Of a stretch of 64,000 nucleotides of DNA, positions 42,704 to 50,702 are shown piece by piece. The stretch is from Paeniglutamicibacter quisquiliarum (GTDB lineage Bacteria > Actinomycetota > Actinomycetes > Actinomycetales > Micrococcaceae): positions 219,047-283,046 of the forward strand of contig NZ_JAHRED010000006.1 of assembly GCF_019084045.1 (NCBI RefSeq), read 5' to 3'. Both the position numbers and the translations under genes were made by a program. The notes below the pieces were generated by a model. The model had not been told where the DNA came from. It ran no database searches and was given only the letters and a program-made list of their open reading frames with translations. How positions within the stretch are numbered: position 1 is the stretch's first letter; every line of letters starts with the position of its first letter.

Positions 42704-42928
42704 TTAGGCCGTGATGACCTTGCCTGCGTTCGTGTTGACAGCCTGCTCGATACGTCCCAGGGCCCGAATCATCTCGAGGTGGTGATCCTTGAGTTCATTG
42801 ACGGCCTCCGCCAGATCGACCTCAGGAAGATTCTTGAGATCCGCCACGCGTGAGTTCCAGGACTCCACGAGGGCGAACGCCTGCGGGGTCGTTTCTTGGA
42901 CGATAAATCCCTCGTAAATGTTGGTCAT
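42704..42928 (-). CDS. Small helical acidic protein, function unknown
   Basis: 74 residues (MTNIYEGFIVQETTPQAFAL ... VADLKNLPEVDLAEAVNELKDHHLEMIRALGRIEQAVNTNAGKVITA), likely two or three helices, with no membrane segment or signal peptide. GGAGAGG stands six bases before the ATG, which supports a real gene. A sigma-28-like site (42988-43014) lies about 60 bases upstream. It resembles nothing I know by sequence; the size and helical form would suit a flagellar or chaperone-type accessory protein. Confidence 0.65.
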   Translation of the reverse strand: MTNIYEGFIVQETTPQAFALVESWNSRVADLKNLPEVDLAEAVNELKDHHLEMIRALGRIEQAVNTNAGKVITA

Positions 42929-42987
42929 TATGGACCTCTCCTCTTCGATGCGCTGGAATCCGCTACGTGAACACTGTTGAGCTTAGA

Positions 42988-43014
42988 CTCTCGGCCGACT
43001 ACGGCTCCACTTCA
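42988..43014 (-). promoter_or_regulatory. Possible sigma-28 promoter of the 74-residue gene
   Basis: Read leftwards: TGAAGTGG (43014-43007), 11 bases, GCCGAGAG (42995-42988). The -10 equals that of flbD; the -35 is weaker than TAAC. Confidence 0.4.
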
Positions 43015-43336
43015 TCCCTGGCCAACAACCCTACGTCGCCCGAAAGGCAGCCATGCCCGAATCCAAGGCGGTGACGCGGTGTTCGATGATATCCCCCGCG
43101 GCCAGTAGACCGGATCCAGCGCACTCAACAGAGCTCCCGGGTCAGCTGTTTCAACACCCGACTTCATCGAAATGGTTGGACCGAGAATCTGCAAACGTGG
43201 GCGCGACAGGGGCGGTGACAAACCAGCCTGAGTCGATCGGTTATCGGCGAGCAGCGATCAGTTCGCGCAAAATCCCTAGTCAGTCTGCTACTGACGATTC
43301 CAAGGAATCGCGGGACGAATATTTGCCCCAACCGAC
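43015..43336. other. Spacer before fliM
   Basis: Several short frames exist here on both strands, but none has a ribosome-binding site, family match or codon bias. I regard it as intergenic. The sigma-28-like promoter of fliM follows. Confidence 0.4.
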
Positions 43337-43364
43337 TAACCAACCAGCCACTGTCTGCCGATAG
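43337..43364 (+). promoter_or_regulatory. Sigma-28 promoter of fliM-flhA operon
   Basis: TAACCAAC (43337-43344), 12 bases, GCCGATAG (43357-43364). The -10 is the same as at fliC and flgN, but the spacer is one base longer. RNA would begin near 43371, two bases before the GTG that I take as the fliM start. Confidence 0.6.
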
Positions 43365-43372
43365 TGGTGCCA

Positions 43373-44296
43373 GTGACGATCTTGCCTGCGGGACGCCCCG
43401 ATGCGGGTGGGCCCAATCCAACACCCCCTGACCCGGCCGCCGCCGTTGTCTATGACTTCCGCCGCCCCACCACCCTGGCCCGGGAACACGCGCGCGTGCT
43501 CGAACTTGCCTTCGAGACCTTTGCCCGTCAATGGGGCACCCAGCTGACGGCCAAGATCCGTGTCATGTCCCAGGTAACCCTCGAATCGGTCCAGATGCAG
43601 TCCTACGACGACTACGTCGCGGGCCTGCCGCCTGCCACCACCATGGTCCTTTGCGAGGCCGAGGGGCACGGCGCGCGCGCCGTCATCCAGTTCCCCGCCG
43701 CGGACGCGCTGAACTGGGTCTCGCACATGCTCGGCAGCCCCACCACCACCCATGCACCCGAACGCAAGTACACGCGCATCGAGCAGACACTGGTGCGCGG
43801 GCTGATGGACGAGGCGCTCGAGGACCTGCACTACTCACTCGGTGCCCTGCTGCAGCAACAGCTCGCGGTGGTCGGAATCCACCACAATTCGCAGTTCGCG
43901 CAGGCCGCCACGAAGTCGGAGATCGTCATCGCCGCCTGGCTGCGGGTGCGCGTGGGGGAGCGCAGCACGCTGGCCTCGGTCGCGGTGCCGGCCGACATGC
44001 TGCTGCCGCAACTGGGGGAAACCAATCCGCGCACGCCGGTGGAGAACGCCGCCGAGCTGCTCACCGAGGCCATCGCCGGGGTCCCGGTGGACGTGGCCCT
44101 GGCACTCGGTCCCAGTTTCGTCACCCCCGGCACCATCCTGAATCTTGCCGTGGGAGATGTGCTGCCCCTGCCGCACCCCGTCCACCGGCCCTTCGAGCTG
44201 TCTGTTGACGGGCGCCGCCTGGGCACCGCCGCAGCCGGCACCCGCAGCGGCCGGATCGCCGCAGTCGTCGTTTCTACCGAGGAGAGCCTCTCTTGA
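43373..44296 (+). CDS. fliM: Flagellar motor switch protein FliM
   Basis: Switch-complex protein of 307 residues. The middle domain is clear (VVYDFRRPTTLAREHARVLELAFETFARQWGTQL ... PPATTMVLCEAEGHGARAVIQFPAADALNWVSHMLG ... YTRIEQTLVRGLMDEALEDLHYSLGAL), and a C-terminal SpoA-like domain ends it (ILNLAVGDVLPLPHPVHRPFELSVDGRRLG). The N-terminal CheY-binding peptide (LSQxEIDALL type) is missing; a Pro-rich stretch stands in its place. GTGs at 43364 and 43367 are alternative starts but lie inside the promoter. No ribosome-binding site exists. Overlaps fliN (TTGA). Confidence 0.9.
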   Translation: MTILPAGRPDAGGPNPTPPDPAAAVVYDFRRPTTLAREHARVLELAFETFARQWGTQLTAKIRVMSQVTLESVQMQSYDDYVAGLPPATTMVLCEAEGHGARAVIQFPAADALNWVSHMLGSPTTTHAPERKYTRIEQTLVRGLMDEALEDLHYSLGALLQQQLAVVGIHHNSQFAQAATKSEIVIAAWLRVRVGERSTLASVAVPADMLLPQLGETNPRTPVENAAELLTEAIAGVPVDVALALGPSFVTPGTILNLAVGDVLPLPHPVHRPFELSVDGRRLGTAAAGTRSGRIAAVVVSTEESLS

Positions 44297-45039
44297 GCCC
44301 CGAACCAACTTCCATCCCGGTCCTGCACTCGACAGCGCTGTATTCGGCGGCCGCCGAGGCACTGGCCGGCATGCTTCCCACAACCTCGCCGGTCACCGCC
44401 GTGCTGCACTCCGGCACCCGCGATGCCGCCATGCTGAAGGGATCCGGCGAGCTGGTGGCCGCCGGCTTCGTCGGCCAGCACTCCGCCGACGTGCTGCTCT
44501 CGGTGGCTGCCCCGATGCTGGGAGGAGCCCCGGGCGGACCCGGCTCGCTGGTGTCCGCAGCAGACATCCTGCGACCTGCGCTCGAAGCCGCCACCGGCGT
44601 GCTGGGAGCCGGCGTGCTCTCCACCGATTCGGCGGTGCACGCCGATGCGATGCTCGGGGACGCCGAGACCGTGTGCTTTGAACTGCACAGCGCCGGGAAG
44701 GAAATCGGCTTCTTTGCCATCCGCATCCGCAACAACGAACCCACGCAGCTGCCCGCAGGATCCGCCCTCGAGGGACGCGAAGACGTGGCAAGCCGACTGG
44801 GCCGCATCAACAACGTGGAAATGGCGTTGACCGTGGAAATCGGGCGCACACGCATGTCGGTGCGCGATGTGCTGGGCCTGGAGCCCGGCGCCGTGGTGGA
44901 GCTCGATCGCTCCGCCGGGGCTCCGGCGGACATCCTGCTCAATGGCCGGCTTATCGCACTGGGCGAGGTCGTGGTCATGGACCAGGACTACGGCGTGCGC
45001 ATCACCCAGATCCTTGATGTGAACGAGGGCCTGGCCTAG
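44293..45039 (+). CDS. fliN: Flagellar motor switch protein FliN with N-terminal CheC-like extension (FliY-like)
   Basis: 248 residues, much longer than plain FliN (~100-140). The C-terminal ~80 residues are FliN/SpoA (NNVEMALTVEIGRTRMSVRDVLGLEPGAVVELDRSAGAPADILLNGRLIALGEVVVMDQDYGVRITQIL). The first ~150 resemble the CheC/FliY fold: SAADILRPALEAATGVLGAGVLS keeps the helix and Glu of the CheC phosphatase motif, but Asn is Thr, so activity is doubtful. TTG start overlapping fliM. CheY-P may bind here instead of to FliM (inferred). Confidence 0.88.
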   Translation: MSPEPTSIPVLHSTALYSAAAEALAGMLPTTSPVTAVLHSGTRDAAMLKGSGELVAAGFVGQHSADVLLSVAAPMLGGAPGGPGSLVSAADILRPALEAATGVLGAGVLSTDSAVHADAMLGDAETVCFELHSAGKEIGFFAIRIRNNEPTQLPAGSALEGREDVASRLGRINNVEMALTVEIGRTRMSVRDVLGLEPGAVVELDRSAGAPADILLNGRLIALGEVVVMDQDYGVRITQILDVNEGLA

Positions 45040-45041
45040 TT

Positions 45042-45554
45042 TTGGATAGCTTCTTCTTGGTGCTGCGGGTGATCGTTTCGCTCGCGGCGGTCTTCGGATT
45101 GTTGTTTTACCTGCGCAAGCGCGTGCTGACGCGCTTCGGGTCCCCGCGTGCCTCGCAGCTTTCCGTGGTCGAGCGCCAGGGCTTGGGCCCGAAGTCCTCC
45201 GTGGTGCTGCTCGACGTCCAGGGCCGGCGCTACCTGCTGGGCGTGGCCGAGTCCTCGATCAGCGTGCTGGACTCCTTCGAGGCACCCGAGCCAGTGGCAC
45301 CAGATCCTCTTGAAGAGGTCAACGCCCCGGTCACCATGGCCGAACGCTCGCGCGCCTTCGCAGCTCACCTGAACACCATGCGGCAGGGCGGCGTCCCCGC
45401 CAACGAGCCCGGCGCGGAAGGCCCGGCTGCGAACGAACAGGGTACGCCGGCGGTGCTTTCATCCACGCCTTCGGGAGCGCTTGCCGGCTCGATCCTGTCG
45501 CCGGACACCTGGCGCCGGGCCGTGGCCGCCGTCCGGTCTGGCCGCGGCGCATGA
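45042..45554 (+). CDS. fliO: Flagellar biosynthesis protein FliO
   Basis: 170 residues with one N-terminal membrane helix (FFLVLRVIVSLAAVFGLLFYLRKRV) and a small cytoplasmic domain (LSVVERQGLGPKSSVVLLDVQGRRYLLGVAESSISVLDSF), which is the FliO pattern; the rest is flexible. TTG start three bases after the fliN stop. Assists assembly of FliP into the export gate. Overlaps fliP. Confidence 0.88.
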   Translation: MDSFFLVLRVIVSLAAVFGLLFYLRKRVLTRFGSPRASQLSVVERQGLGPKSSVVLLDVQGRRYLLGVAESSISVLDSFEAPEPVAPDPLEEVNAPVTMAERSRAFAAHLNTMRQGGVPANEPGAEGPAANEQGTPAVLSSTPSGALAGSILSPDTWRRAVAAVRSGRGA

Positions 45555-46372
45555 GAGCGCTTCGCACTTCCCTGCCTTCCCGCGCCCGGATGGCCCTGCT
45601 GGCCGGGTTGCTCCTGGTGCTGCTGGTTGCCCTTTCCTGGCTCAATGCCTCCTCCGCCCTTGCCGCGCCGGTTGAACCCGGGGACCCGGGGGACAACGGC
45701 GGGCTGTCCGTGGAAATCAACGGACCCAACGGCACCCCCAGCTCCGCCATCGTCACCCTCATTGCCATCACCATGCTTTCGGTGGCCCCTGCACTGCTGC
45801 TGATGATGAGCTCGTTCACCAAGATCTTCGTGGTCCTTGCCTTCACCCGCAACGCCCTGGCGCTGCCCACCATCCCGCCCAACCAGGTGCTGGCCGGCCT
45901 GGCGCTCTTCCTCTCCTTGTTCATCATGGCCCCGGTGCTCACCGCCATGAACGAGACAGGCGTCCAGCCCTACCTGGACGGGTCCATCGACCTCACCCAG
46001 GCCCTCGAGGTCGGGGTGGTGCCGCTGCGCGAGTTCATGCTGGCGCACACGCGCGAGGCCGACATCGCATTGATGACCCGCGCCGCGGAACTGCCCAACC
46101 CCGCCACCCCTGCGGATGTCGCGCTGACCACTTTGATCCCGGCCTTCATGATCTCCGAGCTGCGCGCGGCCTTCATCATCGGCTTCGTGATCTTCGTGCC
46201 CTTCCTGGTCATCGACCTGGTGGTCTCCTCGGCGCTGATGTCCATGGGCATGATGATGCTCCCGCCGGTGATGATCTCCCTGCCGTTCAAGATCCTGCTC
46301 TTCGTGCTGGTGGACGGCTGGGGCCTGGTCATCACCGCGCTCATCGGTTCCTACCGGATCGGCGGCGGCTAA
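45551..46372 (+). CDS. fliP: Flagellar export gate protein FliP
   Basis: 273 residues. A cleavable signal peptide (LLAGLLLVLLVALSWLNASSALA) leads to four membrane helices with the conserved core MLSVAPALLLMMSSFTKIFVVLAFTRNALALPTIPPNQVLAGLALFLSLFIM and, later, LIPAFMISELRAAFIIGFVIFVPFLVIDLVVSSALMSMGMMMLPPVMISLPFKILLFVLVDGW, the FliP signatures. ATG overlaps the fliO stop; fliQ begins on the last base. Confidence 0.97.
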   Translation: MRALRTSLPSRARMALLAGLLLVLLVALSWLNASSALAAPVEPGDPGDNGGLSVEINGPNGTPSSAIVTLIAITMLSVAPALLLMMSSFTKIFVVLAFTRNALALPTIPPNQVLAGLALFLSLFIMAPVLTAMNETGVQPYLDGSIDLTQALEVGVVPLREFMLAHTREADIALMTRAAELPNPATPADVALTTLIPAFMISELRAAFIIGFVIFVPFLVIDLVVSSALMSMGMMMLPPVMISLPFKILLFVLVDGWGLVITALIGSYRIGGG

Positions 46373-46647
46373 TGGATCCGAACGCCGTCCTGGACATCGG
46401 CCTGTCCGGGCTGCTGGTCGCCGCGAAGCTTGCCGCCCCGGTGCTCATCACCTCGCTGGTGGTGGGCTTCGCGATCTCGCTGTTCCAGTCGATGACGCAG
46501 ATCCAGGAAATCACCCTCTCCTTCGTCCCGAAGGCCGCGGCAGTCGCCATCGCGCTGCTGGTGTGCGGGCACTGGATGATCGCCGAGATGGTGCTCTTCA
46601 CCCACGAGCTCTTCGAGAAGATCCCGGCCCTGCTGGGAGGCGGGTAA
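46372..46647 (+). CDS. fliQ: Flagellar export gate protein FliQ
   Basis: 91 residues, two membrane helices (LLVAAKLAAPVLITSLVVGFAISLFQSMTQIQEITLSFVPKAAAVAIALLVCG), with the conserved QIQEITLSFVPK turn. One-base overlap with fliP; fliR follows after two bases. Confidence 0.96.
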   Translation: MDPNAVLDIGLSGLLVAAKLAAPVLITSLVVGFAISLFQSMTQIQEITLSFVPKAAAVAIALLVCGHWMIAEMVLFTHELFEKIPALLGGG

Positions 46648-46649
46648 GG

Positions 46650-47414
46650 ATGCTGGCCACCGTGCCGCTGGCCTGGCTGGAGGTCATGATGCTCGCGGCG
46701 GTGCGCGTCACCGCGTTCCTGGTCATTGCCCCGCCCTTTTCGCACAACGCCATCCCGCTGCGGATCAAGGGAATGCTCGGCATCGGGCTCGCCCTTGCCG
46801 TCACCCCGCGCCTGTCCGGGGGCTACGAGTCGCTGGCCACCGGGCCGTTCCTGGCCGCCGTCGTCTCCGAGCTGGTGGCAGGGGCCGCCATGGGATTCAT
46901 GGTCATGCTGGTCTTCTCCGCCATCCAGTCCGCCGGCAGCCTCATCGACCTCTTTGGCGGCTTCGCCATGGCCCAGGGCTTCGACCCCCAGTCAATGATC
47001 AACGGCGCCCAATTCACCCGCTTCTTCCACTTCGCCGCCCTGGCCCTGCTGGTCGCCTCCGACGGCTACCAGCTGGTGCTCGCCGGGCTGTTCCGCTCCT
47101 TTGCCGTCATCCCGCTGGGCGGCGGGATCGGGCTGCCGTACGTGGCCGAATCCCTGGTGGGCGCGGTGGGGGAGATGTTTGTGGCCGCGGTGCAGATCGC
47201 CGGTCCCCTGCTGGTGGTCCTGGTGCTGGCCGACATCGGCCTGGGCCTGCTGACCCGCGCCGCCCCGGCGCTGAACGCCTTCGCCATGGGCTTCCCGCTG
47301 AAGATCATGCTCACCCTCGCGCTGGTCGGCACCGTGTTCGTGGTGCTGCCCGCACTGGTCTCCGCGCTGGTGCGCGGGGCCCTGTCCCTGCTTTCGGGGG
47401 TGGGCGGAGCGTGA
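46650..47414 (+). CDS. fliR: Flagellar export gate protein FliR
   Basis: 254 residues with about six membrane helices. Core motifs include VRVTAFLVIAPPFSHNAIPLRIKGMLGIGLAL, LVAGAAMGFMVMLVFSAIQSAGSLIDLFGGFAMAQGFDPQ and LADIGLGLLTRAAPALNAFAMGFPLKIMLTLALVG. The ATG at 46650 is preferred; the frame extends into fliQ, but conservation begins here and AGGCGGGTAAGG lies upstream. Overlaps flhB by four bases. Confidence 0.96.
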   Translation: MLATVPLAWLEVMMLAAVRVTAFLVIAPPFSHNAIPLRIKGMLGIGLALAVTPRLSGGYESLATGPFLAAVVSELVAGAAMGFMVMLVFSAIQSAGSLIDLFGGFAMAQGFDPQSMINGAQFTRFFHFAALALLVASDGYQLVLAGLFRSFAVIPLGGGIGLPYVAESLVGAVGEMFVAAVQIAGPLLVVLVLADIGLGLLTRAAPALNAFAMGFPLKIMLTLALVGTVFVVLPALVSALVRGALSLLSGVGGA

Positions 47415-48532
47415 GCCAGGATTCGGGGGAGCGCAGCGAAAAGGCCACCGCCCAGCGCATGAAGGAGGTCCGCGAGAAGGGCAAGACGACCCGCTCGCAG
47501 GACCTTGCCGCCTGGCTGGGCATCGGGGCCGCGGCCCTGATGCTGCCCGGGGTGCTTAGCGCCGCCGAGACGGCGGGCCGGGCACAGCTGGAGGCGGTGC
47601 GCCGCATCATCGCCGCCCCCGACCCCGAGGCGGCGCTCGCCGCGCTGGGCACCGGACTGGGTTCGCTGCCCGGATCCCTGCTGCGGCTCTTCGTGGTGGT
47701 GCTGGTGGTCGTGGTGGCCACCGCCGCGCTGCAGGGCGGAATCAACTTCAGGAAGTTCCGGCTGGATCCGGCAAGCCTGAACCTCGTCACCGGCATGCAG
47801 CGGGTCTTCGGGCTCCAGGCGCTCTGGCAGGGGCTCAAGGCCCTGCTGAAGGTGGCGGTCATCGCCCTGGTGCTCTGGTTCGTCGTCTCCTCGCTCATGC
47901 CGCTGCTGCTGCAATCCGGCTCCCTGCCGCTGGCGTCGCTGCTGGCCGCCGGGTCGGACGGTGCGGCCTCCCTGATCCGAGCCTCGGTCGTTGCCGGGCT
48001 GGTGCTGGCCGCCGCCGACGTGCTGGTGGTCATGCGCCGGAACCGCAAGCACACCCGGATGACGCGCAAGGAAGTCACCGACGAGAACAAGCGCACCGAC
48101 GGGGACCCGCTGATCAAGTCCCAGCGCCGGGCACGGCAGATGGCGATGAGCCGCAACCGCATGATCGCGGCCATCGCCGACGCCGACGTGGTGATCGTGA
48201 ACCCCACCCACGTGGCGGTGGCGCTGCGCTACGAGCCGGGCAAGTCAGCGCCCCGGCTGGTGGCCAAGGGAGCCGGGAACATCGCCGCGCGCATCCGCGA
48301 GGAAGCCGCCGAGAAGCGCGTGCCCATGATCCGCGACGTGCCGCTGGCCCGGAACCTGCACGAGGTCTGCGGCATCGGGGACGAGATCCCCGCCGAGCGC
48401 TACAACGACGTCGCGCGGGTCCTGGCCTTCGTGATGACACTCAAGGCCCGCGGCAACGCAAACGGCGTCCACACGGTTCCCGACGCACCGGGCACCGCAC
48501 CCGGCCCGGGAAGACGGGCGGGCCCGACATGA
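47411..48532 (+). CDS. flhB: Flagellar export switch protein FlhB
   Basis: 373 residues. N-terminal GERSEKATAQRMKEVREKGKTTRSQDLAAW, four membrane helices, then a cytoplasmic domain with the self-cleavage site NPTH (residues 264-267 in VIVNPTHVAVALRYEPG), which changes specificity from hook to filament proteins. DVPLARNLHEVCGIGDEIPAERYNDVARVLAFV ends the conserved part. GTG start overlapping fliR. Confidence 0.97.
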   Translation: MSQDSGERSEKATAQRMKEVREKGKTTRSQDLAAWLGIGAAALMLPGVLSAAETAGRAQLEAVRRIIAAPDPEAALAALGTGLGSLPGSLLRLFVVVLVVVVATAALQGGINFRKFRLDPASLNLVTGMQRVFGLQALWQGLKALLKVAVIALVLWFVVSSLMPLLLQSGSLPLASLLAAGSDGAASLIRASVVAGLVLAAADVLVVMRRNRKHTRMTRKEVTDENKRTDGDPLIKSQRRARQMAMSRNRMIAAIADADVVIVNPTHVAVALRYEPGKSAPRLVAKGAGNIAARIREEAAEKRVPMIRDVPLARNLHEVCGIGDEIPAERYNDVARVLAFVMTLKARGNANGVHTVPDAPGTAPGPGRRAGPT

Positions 48533-48647
48533 GCCCGGCGCCCCGATGTCCCCGCACGCACCTTCCTTCACCGCCCCAACCCGGGCCGCCTCGCCGGCCC
48601 GGGACCCAACCGCCGGCCGACCGCCGGGCCACAAGGAGCACGACCGA

Positions 48648-50702
48648 ATGAAATTCGCCTCCCTCTCCAAGATCGCCGTGCCGCTGGGCGTGGTGGGCAT
48701 CATCATGCTGCTGGTGGTCCCGGTTCCCGCCGCATTGCTGGACGTGCTGATCGCCGTGTCCATCCTGCTGGCCCTGGTGATCCTGTTGACCACCATGTTC
48801 GTCAAGCGGCCGCTGGACTTCTCGGTCTTCCCCTCGCTGCTGCTGGTCGCCACGCTGCTGCGCCTGGGCCTGAACGTCGCCTCCACCCGGCTGGTGCTGG
48901 GCAACGGGTACGCCGGGGAGGTCATCGCGGCCTTCGGCTCCATCGCAGTGGGCGGCTCGCTGATCATCGGCTGCGTGATCTTCCTGATCCTTGTCGTCAT
49001 CCAGTTCGTCGTGGTCACCAAGGGCGCCGAGCGCGTTGCCGAGGTCGGGGCACGCTTCACCCTTGACGCCATGCCCGGCAAGCAAATGGCCATTGACGCC
49101 GATTTGAACGCCGGGTTGATCACCGACTCCCAGGCGCGCGAGCGCCGCGCCGAGGTGGCAGCGGAAGCCGACTTCTACGGCGCCATGGACGGTGCCTCCA
49201 AGTTCGTCAAGGGCGACGCCATCGCCGGGCTGATCATCATCATCATCAACCTCGTCGGCGGCATCGCCATCGGCATGGTCTCCCGCGGCATGGGCATCTC
49301 CGAGGCACTGAACACCTACGCGCTGCTGACCATCGGCGACGGCCTGGCCACGCAGATCCCCGCGCTGCTCATGGCCGTGTCCACCGGCATGATCGTCACC
49401 CGCTCCAACGCGTCGGCCGACATGGGCTCCACCGCCTCGCAGCAGCTGGCGCAGTCGCGCACCGCGCTGCTGATCTCCGGGGCCTCGGCCATCGCCCTGG
49501 CACTGGTGCCCGGGATGCCGAAGCTGCCCTTCATGCTCATCGGCGCCCTGCTGATCCTCACCGCCCAGCGCATCAAGTCCAACGAGGCCAAGGCCGAGTC
49601 CCTCGCGGAGGTGGCGCGGCAGAACGAGGCGGCGGTGGTGCCCACCGAAACCACCGAGGACCTGATCGAGAAGATGCGGGTGCACGCCTTGGAGATCCAG
49701 CTGGCCCCCGACCTGGTGGACGTGGTCAACGGGGGAGGGGACGACCTGCTGGCCCGCGTCCGCGCCCTGCGCCGCCGCGTGGCCATGGAGATGGGCATTG
49801 TGCTGCCGCCGGTGCGCACCCGCGACTCGGTGGACCTGCCCCCCGCCACCTACACCATCAGGATCGCCGGGGTGGAGGCCGGGCGAGGCACGGCCCCGCG
49901 CGGAAAGGTGCTGGCCCTGGGCGAGCACCTGGATTCGCTGCCCGGGGTTTCCGTCGTGGAGCCGGTCTTCGGGCTTTCAGGCAAGTGGGTGCCCGCCGAG
50001 CTGCGGCACAACGCGGAGATGGCGGGGGCCACCACCATCGACCGGGTCTCGGTGATCGTCACCCACCTCTCCTCGATCGTCCAGGCGCAGGCAGCCAGGC
50101 TGCTGACCCGCGAGGACGTGCGGGTGCTCACCGACGCGGTGCGCGAAACCAACCCCTCGGCCGTGGAGGAACTGGTGCCTTCCCCGCTGTCCCTGGCCGA
50201 GGTCCAGCGCGTGCTGCAGGGCCTGCTCATCGAGGCGGTGCCCATCAACGACCTGGGGCGCATCTACGAGGCCCTGGCCCTGCGCGCCAAGGCCAGCACC
50301 GACCCCGAAGGCCTCATCGAGGCGGCCCGCACGGCACTGGGCCCCGCCATTGCCGCCGGCTACCTTGAGGGGAACACGCTGCGCGTGGTCATGATCGATC
50401 CCGTCTTGGAACAGGGCATGCTCGAGGGGCTGCGCCCCTCGGAGGCAGGAAGCCAGATCATGCTGGATGCGGCCCGCTTGGAGGCGGTGCTGGCCTCGGT
50501 CAAGCAGATCGCCGGGGAGCTGGAAACCCGCGGGCTCTCGGCGGTGCTGGTCTGCGCCCCGGCGCTGCGCCCGGCGGTGCGCCGCCTGCTGGGCACAGCC
50601 CCCGGTTCCATCCCGGTGCTCTCCTACCAGGAGGCCACCGCCGGCGGGGCAGAGATCGAGACAGTGGGGGTGGTGCGCGGTGCCGATGCGATTTCAGCTT
50701 GA
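48648..50702 (+). CDS. flhA: Flagellar export protein FlhA
   Basis: 684 residues. Eight membrane helices in the first ~330 residues, with the FHIPEP-type signature region (LLRLGLNVASTRLVLGNG, FVVVTKGAERVAEVGARFTLDAMPGKQMAIDADLNAGLI) and the large cytoplasmic domain that forms the nonameric ring. The ATG at 48648 is chosen: AAGGAG is nine bases upstream and conservation starts at MKFASLSKIAVP; a longer frame back to 48546 is Pro-rich and unlikely. Ends 17 bases inside the FlhF-like gene. Confidence 0.96.
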   Translation: MKFASLSKIAVPLGVVGIIMLLVVPVPAALLDVLIAVSILLALVILLTTMFVKRPLDFSVFPSLLLVATLLRLGLNVASTRLVLGNGYAGEVIAAFGSIAVGGSLIIGCVIFLILVVIQFVVVTKGAERVAEVGARFTLDAMPGKQMAIDADLNAGLITDSQARERRAEVAAEADFYGAMDGASKFVKGDAIAGLIIIIINLVGGIAIGMVSRGMGISEALNTYALLTIGDGLATQIPALLMAVSTGMIVTRSNASADMGSTASQQLAQSRTALLISGASAIALALVPGMPKLPFMLIGALLILTAQRIKSNEAKAESLAEVARQNEAAVVPTETTEDLIEKMRVHALEIQLAPDLVDVVNGGGDDLLARVRALRRRVAMEMGIVLPPVRTRDSVDLPPATYTIRIAGVEAGRGTAPRGKVLALGEHLDSLPGVSVVEPVFGLSGKWVPAELRHNAEMAGATTIDRVSVIVTHLSSIVQAQAARLLTREDVRVLTDAVRETNPSAVEELVPSPLSLAEVQRVLQGLLIEAVPINDLGRIYEALALRAKASTDPEGLIEAARTALGPAIAAGYLEGNTLRVVMIDPVLEQGMLEGLRPSEAGSQIMLDAARLEAVLASVKQIAGELETRGLSAVLVCAPALRPAVRRLLGTAPGSIPVLSYQEATAGGAEIETVGVVRGADAISA

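Noticed and set aside
43230..43260. Perfect leftward GCCGATAA element
   Set aside because: The -35 position has CGCGAACT, no TAAC, and no gene follows at a sensible distance.
43053..43364. 103-codon rightward frame before fliM
   Set aside because: No ribosome-binding site or motif, poor codon bias, and it runs through the fliM promoter.
41165..43372. Insertion sequence or integron in the motB-fliM gap
   Set aside because: No transposase or integrase frame, terminal repeats or target duplication were seen.
48441..49928. 495-codon leftward frame opposite flhA
   Set aside because: His/Gly/Gln-rich shadow of flhA with no domain.
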